DNA from: a bacterium
GTDB lineage: Bacteria > Acidobacteriota > Thermoanaerobaculia > Multivoradales > JAHEKO01
NCBI GenBank assembly: GCA_024224155.1
Contig: JAAENP010000565.1
Span: 1-38,359 of the forward strand
Direction: 5' to 3'
DNA length: 38,359 nt
Shown here: positions 27,699 through 35,345 of the stretch, one piece after another
Numbering within the stretch: position 1 is the first letter of the stretch
Layout of the letters: every line of letters starts with the position of its first letter
Program-made: the position numbers and the translations under genes
Notes under the pieces: model-generated
Seen by the model: the letters and a program-made list of their open reading frames with translations, nothing else
What the model was told of the DNA's origin: nothing
The model's database searches: none

Positions 27699-29225
27699 CT
27701 AGCCAGCAAGCTCGACCATCATCGCCGTGTACATTCGGAGGTTGAGCAGCAGCTGCCCGTGCGTCATGAACTCGTGCTCCGTGTGACCCGTGTAGGTGGC
27801 GCCCGGCATCGCGGGGCCGAAGCTCACGCCGTTGGGCAGCAGCCGTGCGTTGGTGCCGCCACCAATGGCGATCGGTCCGGCGTCCAGAACTCCGGTGTAG
27901 TGGCGGAAGACGTCGAGGAGAACCGGAACGTGCGGGGCTCCTTCGGCGATATACGGCTCGTCGATTCGGGATCTAAGGCCGAGCTCCGCGACCCCCGTAT
28001 CGATTCTCCAGGCAGCGACGGCCTTTTCGATCTCGGCCTCGACCTCCTCGGCCGTGCGCCCCACCGGGCGTCGAAAGCTGATTCCGGCGTCATGAGTCGA
28101 ACCGCTCGATGACACGGTGGCCAGAGTCAGGGTCAAAGGGCCCATGAACGAGTGTGAGTGGGCGAGGTCGCCGAAGCGCTCGCCGTAGTCGCTCGTGCCC
28201 ACGAGATCGTTGATGAGCCGGACCATGCGGGCGGCAGCCGTGTCCGGCCAAGCGAACTCGCCCAGTACGGCAGCCAGATGAGTGATGGCGTTTCGGCCTG
28301 CCCAGGGCTCCATCGAGTGCGCCGATCTCCCGTGGGCGCGAAACTCGAGCCGATCGCCGGTACGCTCCAACGTATAGCCGACGCTAGCGCTTTGTTCCGA
28401 CGCCGCTCTCAACCGTCGTTCGAAATCGGCGGTCGATCCCCGGATCACCGCTTCGGCTTCTTCGGGCACCTGCGATAGGAAGGCCCCACCGGTCAGCGAC
28501 GCCAGGTAGGGTGTCTCTTCGGCCTCATTCCGTCCGGCAAGGCTCAAATGGATCTCACCCCAGCCTTTCTCGGCAGTGACGACCGGGTAGTTGGCGTCGA
28601 GCGCGAGATTGAGATCCGGCTCGTCGTAGTGCTCGAGGAAGGCGCGGAACGGCCCCCAGTCCGATTCCTCCGTGTAGGACACGATGAGCTCTATCCGACG
28701 CCTCCGTGGCAGGCCCTTGTCGCCGAGGGACTTCATGGCGTAGAGCGCCAACGCTAAAGGCCCCTTGTCGTCTTCCGCACCGCGCGCGACTAGTTTGCCA
28801 GGCTCCGAAGTTAGGTCGAGCGAGAACGGATCCGCCTTCCACTTTGTCGCATCAGCCGGCTGAACGTCCGCATGGGTCACAATGCCCAGGCGGTTTTCGG
28901 CGTCGCCGAGACCTATTACGACCACGGCGCCGTAGTCGGTGAAATCCAAGCCCAGTTCGGTGGCCTTCAGTTCGAGGTACTTGGTGAGCTGCTGGAAGTG
29001 AGGGTTGTCGACGTTCTCGAGCCCTTCCTGCTTGACCGTGCGGAAGCTCACCAACTCACCCAGAGTGGCGATCGCCGCGTCGGAATACGTAGATACGGCG
29101 TACTCGGCCACAGCCAGGCTGCGCTCGGCGGGCACCGTCTCATCGACCTCCGGGCGGCAACCCGCAAGTACAAGAACAAGAAACGCTGCCACAAACGGCA
29201 TCGGGCGGCTGGCGGGTGTCGTCAT
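27699..29225 (-). CDS. M20-family metallopeptidase lipoprotein
   Basis: A zinc dipeptidase of the M20 family (PepV/Sapep-like), 508 residues, anchored as a lipoprotein: the signal ends with LVLAGC (Cys23). Catalytic parts are visible: H118 and D120 in VTHADVQP, a bridging Asp around 152 in ARGAEDDKGPLAL, and the E186-E187 pair in YTEESDWGPF. A C-terminal ligand lies in GGGTNARLLPNG and in the final TGHTEHEFM. The dimerisation lid lies in between (about 255-400, with RAHGRSAHSMEPWAGRNA). A GGAGG binding site precedes the ATG. It probably trims short peptides in the periplasm. It is a single gene. Confidence 0.92.
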   Translation of the reverse strand: MTTPASRPMPFVAAFLVLVLAGCRPEVDETVPAERSLAVAEYAVSTYSDAAIATLGELVSFRTVKQEGLENVDNPHFQQLTKYLELKATELGLDFTDYGAVVVIGLGDAENRLGIVTHADVQPADATKWKADPFSLDLTSEPGKLVARGAEDDKGPLALALYAMKSLGDKGLPRRRRIELIVSYTEESDWGPFRAFLEHYDEPDLNLALDANYPVVTAEKGWGEIHLSLAGRNEAEETPYLASLTGGAFLSQVPEEAEAVIRGSTADFERRLRAASEQSASVGYTLERTGDRLEFRAHGRSAHSMEPWAGRNAITHLAAVLGEFAWPDTAAARMVRLINDLVGTSDYGERFGDLAHSHSFMGPLTLTLATVSSSGSTHDAGISFRRPVGRTAEEVEAEIEKAVAAWRIDTGVAELGLRSRIDEPYIAEGAPHVPVLLDVFRHYTGVLDAGPIAIGGGTNARLLPNGVSFGPAMPGATYTGHTEHEFMTHGQLLLNLRMYTAMMVELAG

Positions 29226-29347
29226 CGAGTGGAATCCTCCGTCATCGTCGGTGGGTGTGTCGCCCTTGTGGCTGTACCGTACTCAATGCGCGCGCTTCTG
29301 TCTCGCCGCTTTCGGACCTGTACAAGAAAAACGGAGACGCCGGCCAT

Positions 29348-29367
29348 CGCCGGAGTGTTCTCCGGCG
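29348..29367. other. Perfect 8-bp hairpin upstream of DUF1203
   Basis: CGCCGGAG-TGTT-CTCCGGCG is a perfect stem-loop in the 247-bp region between the divergent M20 peptidase and DUF1203 genes. It may be an operator or a structured leader. No T tract is near enough to call a terminator. Confidence 0.35.
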
Positions 29368-29472
29368 GCAAGATTCGGGTGGCCCGCCAGGTCGCCGCCC
29401 CGATAGCTTTCGGCCGCCCGGTGCGGCCTCAGCCAAGGCTGGCGCCAAACAAACCTAGTAGAGGAGTGACTC

Positions 29473-29985
29473 GTGAATACTTTCCGTTGTATCGCCATCC
29501 CGACCTCGATCGCAGAATCAGTACGCTCGACCCTGGCTTCTCCGTTTGCGGAGCACCCTGCTCACATCGAGATAGCAAAGGGCCACGGCCCGTGCCGCCA
29601 CTGCCTGCGCACGTTCCATGTGGGAGCCGAGAAGCGCATTCTCTTCACGCTTGACCCTTTCGCAGAACTGGGTGTGCCGCCACTCCCGGGCCCCGTCTTC
29701 ATCCATGCGGATGAATGCGACCGATATCCGGAGGACGGCGAATTTCCCAACGATCTCCGACAGCATCTCTTGGTCTTCAACGCCTACTCGCGCGAGCGTA
29801 GGCTTCTAGCCGAGGAGCTGGCAACGGGCCGCGACATCGAGCTGACGATCGACCGGCTGCTGGCACAAGCCGAGGTCGAGTACCTGCATGTCCGCGACCT
29901 GGAGGCCGGTTGTTACGACCTGCGGGTCGAGCGCGTGGAGGCGGCCGTGACCGAGGGGCCTGTTGAGCAGGAGTGCTCGTGCTGA
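29473..29985 (+). CDS. DUF1203 family protein
   Basis: A 170-residue cytoplasmic protein of a family without a known function. The start is GTG at 29473, with GAGGAG (29461-29466) six bases upstream. Family blocks are FRCIAIPTSIAESVRS at the N terminus, GHGPCRHCLRTFHVGAEKRILFTLDPF (the CRHCLR motif may bind a metal or be redox-active), PPLPGPVFIHADECDRY and the C-terminal VEYLHVRDLEAGCYDLRVER. The C terminus ends in ECSC, two more cysteines. It is a single gene, followed by the tRNA fragment. Confidence 0.88.
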   Translation: MNTFRCIAIPTSIAESVRSTLASPFAEHPAHIEIAKGHGPCRHCLRTFHVGAEKRILFTLDPFAELGVPPLPGPVFIHADECDRYPEDGEFPNDLRQHLLVFNAYSRERRLLAEELATGRDIELTIDRLLAQAEVEYLHVRDLEAGCYDLRVERVEAAVTEGPVEQECSC

Positions 29986-30045
29986 CCACTCAGCACGATA
30001 GTGCTCCCTCGCCAGAGTCGCGGTGCCTTGTGGACTACTGACTAT

Positions 30046-30093
30046 TGGTGGAGCCGATCGGGATCGAACCGACAACCTCTTGAATGCCATTCA
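30046..30093 (-). pseudogene. 3' fragment of tRNA-Ala(GGC), probable att scar
   Basis: Read on the minus strand, 48 nt match the 3' part of a tRNA-Ala. They cover the anticodon loop ATGGCAT with anticodon GGC (30086-30088), the 3' anticodon strand TCAAG, a variable loop, the T arm with GGTTCGATCCC, the acceptor strand CGGCTCC and an encoded ACCA. Homology stops inside the 5' anticodon stem at 30093. No D arm or proper 5' acceptor strand follows. A 6-bp hairpin, TTGGGT-CTCG-ACCCAA (30094-30109), abuts the breakpoint instead. Such 3' fragments are left where an integrase used a tRNA gene as its target. No integrase is in the window. Confidence 0.8.
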
Positions 30094-30143
30094 TTGGGTC
30101 TCGACCCAAGCGGCCTGAAAGCCGTGGCGGCTGTCCTCGGGCC

Positions 30144-31068
30144 TCAGCCGGGCTCGACCGGAATCTGCGACAGCAGCTCGAAGTGATTCGTGCCGTGCGC
30201 GAATGGCAGGCCTATCCACGCTTCGAAACAGGGCTGCTCGCTCGGCACATAGCCGCTGCCCGGCAGCCACGTTCCAAAGAGCCAGTCGAGCGCGCGCATC
30301 TCCAATTCGATCGGTCCGCGCAGCTCGACCTGCGCGACCTGCATCGCCGGGAACTCGAGCACACCGACCTCTCCGTCGGACTCTGCAGCCTCCACCTCGA
30401 CGCCTACGTCGTAGCGGCAATCGCGGTGAGCGACGATCTCGGGGTCGTCCCACATGTAGCCGAGCCACTGTCCGCCCTCGAGACCGCGCTCTCGGGCCCA
30501 GGCGACAAGACGCTGCGCCGCCTCGGCGACGACATCGGGACGATATGGATCGAGTACGCGAATGTAGGCCACCCGGCGGCTCGGCAACTTCCGCATCTGC
30601 ACCACGAAGTTGTCCGGGTTCCGGCCGGGAGGTAGCCGGTCGAGGCGATGACGCACAGCGGGATCCTCGAACGCAGCCTGCCATTCCTCTCGCCGCCGCT
30701 CACGAAAGGTCGAGACGTCGAAAACACTCGGCCGTACGCCGTAGCGCTGCTTGAAGCTTCGCGAGAAGTCCGAGGATGAGGCGAACCCGCAAGCGAGCGC
30801 GATTTCGGTCAGCGAGCGATGCTGCTGGTGCGACAACATCCTCAGGGCGCGCTCGAGCCGCAGCCGTTTGACGAATTGGCCAAGCGTCTCGCCGAGAATC
30901 GAGCGAAACACGCGGTGGAAAATGAAACGGCGAGAAGCACGCACTCCGTGCGATATCTTCGAGCTTGAGCGGCTTTTCGAGATTCTCGAGGACGTAGTCG
31001 ATCGCGCGATTGACGCGCGCAACGTAGTCGAGCGAGGCGTGCTGGAGAGCCTTGGATCCGTTTCGCAA
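30144..31068 (-). pseudogene. Frameshifted AraC-family regulator with GyrI-like domain
   Basis: Two frames spell one protein. The upstream frame, from a TTG near 31068, reads [37 protein letters not shown], the first half of an AraC helix-turn-helix domain. It then runs out of frame. The second frame continues exactly with HRVFRSILGETLGQFVKRLRLERALRML, SLTEIALACGFASSSDFSRSFKQRYGVRPS and a C-terminal GyrI-like effector domain (about 150 residues, ending PFAHGTNHFELLSQIPVEPG). The break lies at the run AAAA at 30919-30922 (TTTT on the coding strand); removing one base restores the frame. It is divergent from a VOC gene, a common pairing. It may be a homopolymer error or a true mutation. Confidence 0.85.
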
Positions 31069-31213
31069 GATCTGTCAAGCAGCGCGACGTCCGACCGGTT
31101 ATAAATCGCTAGTCATGAGGCCGCTCATCACGCTCATCGCCACGCTCTCGCTCTTCGCGGGCTACCCGAGCGACGGCAGTCTATCCAATCCCGATTCCGA
31201 CAGGAGACACAGC

Positions 31214-31588
31214 ATGCATCTTGGCCACTTCTCGATCAGCCTCGCCGTCAAGGACCTCGCCGCTTCGCGCACGTTCTACGAAAAACTCGGCTTCGAAGTG
31301 ACGGGTGGCGAGGCCGAGCAGAACTGGCTGATCCTGCAGAACGGCGACAGCACCGTCGGTTTGTTTCAGGGCATGTTCGAGCGCAACTTGCTGACCTTCA
31401 ATCCCGGTTGGGACGCGCGCGCGCAGCGTCTCGCGGAGTTCACCGACGTGCGGGACATCCAGCGCCACCTGAAGGAGCAGGGCCTGGTCCTGAGCGCCGA
31501 AGCCGACGAGACGACCACCGGACCCGCAAGCCTGATGTTGATCGATCCGGACGACAACCCTGTGCTGATCGACCAGCACGTGGACTGA
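31214..31588 (+). CDS. VOC (glyoxalase-fold) family protein
   Basis: A 124-residue single-domain protein of the vicinal oxygen chelate fold. The start [27 protein letters not shown] at 31214 follows AGGAG (31202-31206) and matches how relatives begin. An upstream ATG at 31115 would add a hydrophobic leader ([21 protein letters not shown]). The C-terminal half ends with [20 protein letters not shown]. Enzymes of this fold include glyoxalase I, fosfomycin-resistance proteins and ring-cleavage dioxygenases. The metal ligands are not complete enough here to choose. The AraC/GyrI regulator is divergent and may control it. Confidence 0.85.
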   Translation: MHLGHFSISLAVKDLAASRTFYEKLGFEVTGGEAEQNWLILQNGDSTVGLFQGMFERNLLTFNPGWDARAQRLAEFTDVRDIQRHLKEQGLVLSAEADETTTGPASLMLIDPDDNPVLIDQHVD

Positions 31589-31736
31589 TCGAGGCCGGAC
31601 GGCGAGGTCCCGGTAGCCGAACGGGCAACCCAGCCTTCCGACCTAGGCAATCTGCTACCAGAGAGCATGGGCAAGCGCGGGGCGACCGGCTCGAGGCTTG
31701 TGTGAAGTCCTCCATCGCCCCCCCGCGCCGGCACGG

Positions 31737-32981
31737 ATGAAGCTCGTGTTCGAGAGGACGCTTTCACGACTGATGCGGCGCTCACCCATTTCGTTTGCCG
31801 GATCCTTGGCGCTCGCCGCCAACCTGATCTCCTTCGCACACGGCGGCGCCGTGGCCTTTGCCCAGCAAATCGCCGGCTGCTCGCTGTTTCCGGCAGACAG
31901 CATCTGGAACGCGCGTGTCGACTCGCTGCCACTCGATCCCGCTTCGGCCACCTACGTCAATACGATCGGCGCCGACACCGGCGTTCACGCTGATTTCGGC
32001 TCGGGTGAATGGCCTCCCGGGTCGGGAGCGCCGATCGGGATTCCGTTTGTTGTCGTACCGGCGAGCCAGCCCTCGGTGCCGGTCAGCTTTCTCTACGACG
32101 ACGAGAGTGATCCCGGTCCCTATCCGATTCCACCGAACGCACCGATCGAGGGTGGGGCCGCGAGCAACGGGGATCGCCACGTGCTGGTGCTGGAGTCCGG
32201 GTCGTGCGCTCTGTACGAGCTCTTCTACTCGTTCCCGCAAAACGGCGGCACCTCCTGGACCGCGGACTCGGGCGCGGTCTTCGACCTCGATTCGTACGCC
32301 CTTCGGCCCGACACCTGGACGTCGGCCGATGCGGCGGGCTTGCCCATCTTGCCCGGCCTGGTGCGCTATGAAGAGGTGGAGGCCGGAGCAATCGAGCACG
32401 CCTTGCGCTTCACGGTACCCCAGACGCGACGTGCCTACGTCTGGCCGGCGAGGCATTTCGCCTCGTCGCTGACCGGCGCCCAGTACCCCCCCATGGGTCA
32501 GCGATTTCGGTTGAGATCGGACTTCGACCTGACCGGGTTCTCGCCTCGGATCCAGGTGATTCTCCAGGCACTCAAGGAGTACGGCATGATGCTGGCCGAC
32601 AATGGCTCCGCCTGGTTTCTTTCGGGTGCGCCCGATGATCGGTGGGACAACGACGAGCTTCGCGAGCTCCTCGGTGTAGTCGGGTCCGACTTCGAAGCAG
32701 TCGACGTCTCATCCCTCATGGCCGACCCGGACTCCTCCCAGACGGCGCCGGCGGTGCCCTGCACCGCCGCGGACCAAATGACTGTGATGGACACCTCCAT
32801 CACGGGAAACCAGGTCTTCAGGGCCTGCGATGAGATCCTGGGAGGTCCGAACGTTTCGATCTTCGGACCGAACGGATACGCTGTCTTCAGTGCTGGAAAC
32901 CGGGTGGTCTTCTCCGAGCTCGCGGTGTTCCCCGACGCGACGCTCGAAGTGGTGACCGGGCTGCCGCTAGTGTCGGAGTGA
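31737..32981 (+). CDS. Secreted protein of unknown function
   Basis: An exported protein of about 414 residues. The start is either ATG 31737 or ATG 31773; the latter opens a cleaner signal peptide (MRRSPISFAGSLALAANLISF, cleaved near AVAFA). The mature N terminus, CSLFPADSIWNARVDSLPLDPASATYVNTIGADTGVHADFGSG, is a conserved opening I recognise from uncharacterised bacterial proteins. A central region (residues 90-300) contains GDRHVLVLE and the RRAYVWPARHFAS block. The last 80 residues (DTSITGNQVFRACDEILGGPNVSIFGPNGYAVFSAGNRVVF) look like a short beta-helical surface-anchor domain. It overlaps the small minus-strand gene by 15 nt at its 3' end. Function unknown. Confidence 0.8.
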   Translation: MKLVFERTLSRLMRRSPISFAGSLALAANLISFAHGGAVAFAQQIAGCSLFPADSIWNARVDSLPLDPASATYVNTIGADTGVHADFGSGEWPPGSGAPIGIPFVVVPASQPSVPVSFLYDDESDPGPYPIPPNAPIEGGAASNGDRHVLVLESGSCALYELFYSFPQNGGTSWTADSGAVFDLDSYALRPDTWTSADAAGLPILPGLVRYEEVEAGAIEHALRFTVPQTRRAYVWPARHFASSLTGAQYPPMGQRFRLRSDFDLTGFSPRIQVILQALKEYGMMLADNGSAWFLSGAPDDRWDNDELRELLGVVGSDFEAVDVSSLMADPDSSQTAPAVPCTAADQMTVMDTSITGNQVFRACDEILGGPNVSIFGPNGYAVFSAGNRVVFSELAVFPDATLEVVTGLPLVSE

Positions 32982-33290
32982 GTGCCGGTTCCTGGGGAGC
33001 AGCCCGGAGGCCTGGCGGCCGGAGCCCGCCAACCGCCAGCGGTCTCGGGCGACGTCGTGCCTCAGCAGATAGGTAAAGCCATCGTCGCCGACAACCTTGA
33101 AGTACCGATGGTCGGGCGCCAGCCAGGTGTCGACGACCTCGATTACTTCTACACGGCGGTCTCCTTCGACGAACCTGCGCGGGGTCTCTTCGCCGCGGTA
33201 GCCGGCGTAGCATTGGACGCGAATTGTGGCCTGCGTCTCCACGGTGTCAGGATACAGCGGAACTCGGTCGACACGGAAGTCGACCACCAC
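32967..33290 (-). CDS. Small conserved hypothetical protein
   Basis: A 107-residue frame beginning at one of two adjacent GTG codons (33285-33290); an internal start nearer VPLYPDTVETQ is also possible. The stretch YPDTVETQATIRVQCYAGYRGEETPRRF followed by RRVEVIEVVDTWLAPDHRYFKVVGDDGFTYLLRHDVARDRWRL has strong coding character and resembles a small uncharacterised family of about 90 residues. The last 19 residues (GSGRQASGLLPRNRHSLRH) look like read-through past the family's usual end and overlap the neighbouring gene's 3' end. There is no clear ribosome binding site. Confidence 0.6.
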   Translation of the reverse strand: MVVDFRVDRVPLYPDTVETQATIRVQCYAGYRGEETPRRFVEGDRRVEVIEVVDTWLAPDHRYFKVVGDDGFTYLLRHDVARDRWRLAGSGRQASGLLPRNRHSLRH

Positions 33291-33655
33291 AGGCGCCGCG
33301 ACCTGGGCGAAGCTCGGCGTCGTGTGCAGGCACGACGACCAGCCTCGGAATCTGCGCTTGTTGAAGCTGCAAGCAAGATCTGCTGTTCGAGCGGCACTAT
33401 TTGCCTACCCGTCTGGCCCCCCTGGACACCGAACAGGCCTTCCCCCTTCTTGTCTCCAGCCAGGAGCTTCGTCTTTTGGCGGAAAAACCTTGGCACGGGG
33501 CCTGCTTCCCCGGATGTCACGAGTAGAGTCGATTGCCCGCCGAAACTCGACTGCCTGGCCTACGAGTCAAGACCTGGGACTGTTGTGCCCCGCTGTGGGT
33601 GGTCTCCTGCTTGCCGGGAACCTTCAACAACAGATTCGACCCAGATCCCAAGAAA
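33291..33655. other. Intergenic region upstream of the GGDEF-like gene
   Basis: A 365-bp stretch without a supported gene. The open frames here overlap in several phases and none has a binding site or domain. It contains the sigma-54-type promoter at 33490-33507, so the likely 5' leader of the downstream gene is about 140 nt. Confidence 0.5.
33490..33507 (+). promoter_or_regulatory. Sigma-54 (-24/-12) promoter candidate
   Basis: TTGGCACGGGGCCTGCTT matches TTGGCACG-N4-TTGCT with a single mismatch (C for the first T of TTGC) and has the exact GG-N10-GC spacing. Transcription would start near 33517, in front of the GGDEF-like and reductase genes. Confidence 0.6.
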
Positions 33656-34411
33656 GTGAATAAAGAAGCCCTCAGCGCCAGCCGCACTATGGTCACGGTT
33701 GCTGCGTTGGCATTCGTGATCGAGGTCATGATCATGACCTTCCTCGGCAACTGGGGTCTCGCTGCCGAGTCCTTGAACGTCATCCTTTTCGACGCGGCCA
33801 TGCTCTCGCTCTGCATAGCGCCCGCCATCTACTGGCTGGTCCTTGCCCCACTGGATCGTGAGCACGCGAAGCGCGTGTGGGCTGAAGATCACTCTATGGC
33901 TCTCGATCGCCTGGCAACCACCGACCCCTATCTCCGGATCCTGAATCCTCGCGGCGTGAGGAATCGTCTACTCGAAGAGACGGCGCGAGCGCGACGGTAC
34001 AAAAACCCTCTCTCGGTAGCGCGTGTTCGCTTCGGAACCTACGGCAAACTCGTGGACTCGATGAGCGGAGAAGCGGCGGAACGGTCGTTGAGCTCGGCGG
34101 TGACCATCTTGAGCGGGGCGTTGCGGCTTCCCGATGTTCTTGGTCGACTCCACGAGGGCGAGCTCCTCCTACTGCTGCCGGAAGCCGATCTAGCCGGGGC
34201 TCGAAGCGTTTGCCAGAAGCTCCGGCTTCTTCTCGATCAAGCCGGACCGGATCACTTCAGCGAAGCAACGGGCTGGAACATCACGATGGGCGTTGCCCAG
34301 TTCGACCCGGGCGAAGATGACCGCGAGTTGCTGAAGAGGGCGGAGAGCGCTCTGGAACGAAACGATGGTCAATCCCCGCTTTGGGAGAGCCGCGCGTCCT
34401 CGATTCAGTAA
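33656..34411 (+). CDS. Membrane protein with degenerate GGDEF domain
   Basis: A protein of about 251 residues if GTG 33656 is used; ATG 33689 is also possible, and the region before is open but unconvincing. Two helices (TMVTVAALAFVIEVMIMTFL and ILFDAAMLSLCIAPAIYWLVL, followed by APLDREHA) form a membrane anchor seen in many bacterial signalling proteins. The C-terminal domain (about 85-240) has the shape of a GGDEF domain: ATTDPYLRILNPRGVRNRLLEET, then a region ending in ITMGVAQFDPGEDDRELLKRAESAL. The active-site signature reads LHEGEL in place of GGDEF, so cyclic-di-GMP synthesis is not expected; it may bind GTP or a partner. It lies behind a sigma-54-type promoter, with the reductase gene next. 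Confidence 0.75.
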   Translation: MNKEALSASRTMVTVAALAFVIEVMIMTFLGNWGLAAESLNVILFDAAMLSLCIAPAIYWLVLAPLDREHAKRVWAEDHSMALDRLATTDPYLRILNPRGVRNRLLEETARARRYKNPLSVARVRFGTYGKLVDSMSGEAAERSLSSAVTILSGALRLPDVLGRLHEGELLLLLPEADLAGARSVCQKLRLLLDQAGPDHFSEATGWNITMGVAQFDPGEDDRELLKRAESALERNDGQSPLWESRASSIQ

Positions 34412-34424
34412 TCCTGGACCAAGA

Positions 34425-35345
34425 ATGAGCAAGAGCAGGAAAGCGAACTCGAGCAGTGCCAGCCGGGACCCGGAAAGGGCCCCGAGACCGAGAATCAAGC
34501 AGCTCGAGGTCATGGTGGCGGAGGTCATCCGTGAAACGCGTGAGGCCTCCACACTTCTCCTGTTCACCGGCAATGACAGGTTGGAGTACAAGCCCGGTCA
34601 CTTTCTGACGATTGATCCGCACCAGTTTCCGGCGCTCGATCGCTTCATCGACTACTTCGAAGCGCTCAAGGGAAGAAAGGAGCCGCCGAGGGCCTACTCG
34701 ATGTGCTCGGCGCCCCACGAGTCCCACCTCGCCATCACGGTCAAGGAGGAGCGGTTCAGCGCCGGGGTCACTGCATACCCACCCCTGCTGTCACCGCTCC
34801 TGGTGTTTCGCACCCCTCCCGGCACCCGAATGGTGGTCACCGGTTTCAAGGGACCCTACGTCCTGCCGCCCGATATCGAGTCCAAAACCGATCATCTGGT
34901 GCACATCTGCGCCGGGTCGGGGGCGGTGCCGAACCTGGCGATCATCAAACACGCACTTCATCACGACATGAAGCTCCGGCACACGATGATCTATGGCAAC
35001 AAGACACGGCAGGACATCATCTACCGGAAACGGCTCGACGACCTGGTCCAGGCGCATCCCGGTAAGCTCGAAGTCATCCATGCCCTGAGTCGCGAAGAAG
35101 ACGTTGAGCGCTACGGCCCGAGTTATCGAACGGGACGAGTCAACGAGGAACTGATTCGGGCCTCGATACCGGACCCCTCGGCGGTCGTGGTCTACACCTG
35201 CGGGCCGGCGGTCGGGAAGTGGGACAGGGAGCTCGCGAAGCAGGCCGGCGAAGAGCCCCGGTCGCGATTTATGGAAACCGTTCTCGAGGCGCTCGCCAAC
35301 CTGGGAATTACCCGCGATCGAATTCGGCGGGAGAGCTACGGCTAG
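34425..35345 (+). CDS. FAD/NAD(P)-binding oxidoreductase (ferredoxin-NADP reductase type)
   Basis: A 306-residue flavoprotein of the ferredoxin-NADP reductase fold. The FAD part (about 25-140) carries RAYS (89-92), the signature RxYS that binds the flavin, and GHFLTIDP. The pyridine-nucleotide part (about 145-306) has HICAGSGAVPNLAIIKHAL, IYGNKTRQDIIYRKRL and VYTCGPAVGKWDRELA. There is no fused 2Fe-2S domain, so it needs a separate electron partner. The ATG at 34425 starts 13 nt after the GGDEF-like stop, so the genes are likely co-transcribed. Its stop codon overlaps that of the convergent cytochrome gene. The neighbouring b- and c-type cytochromes suggest electron exchange with the membrane, which is inference. 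Confidence 0.88.
   Translation: MSKSRKANSSSASRDPERAPRPRIKQLEVMVAEVIRETREASTLLLFTGNDRLEYKPGHFLTIDPHQFPALDRFIDYFEALKGRKEPPRAYSMCSAPHESHLAITVKEERFSAGVTAYPPLLSPLLVFRTPPGTRMVVTGFKGPYVLPPDIESKTDHLVHICAGSGAVPNLAIIKHALHHDMKLRHTMIYGNKTRQDIIYRKRLDDLVQAHPGKLEVIHALSREEDVERYGPSYRTGRVNEELIRASIPDPSAVVVYTCGPAVGKWDRELAKQAGEEPRSRFMETVLEALANLGITRDRIRRESYG

Noticed and set aside
30919-30922. Programmed frameshifting in the AraC gene
   Set aside because: A plain A/T tetramer without a slippery heptamer or a downstream structure does not support a programmed event. A sequencing error or mutation is simpler.
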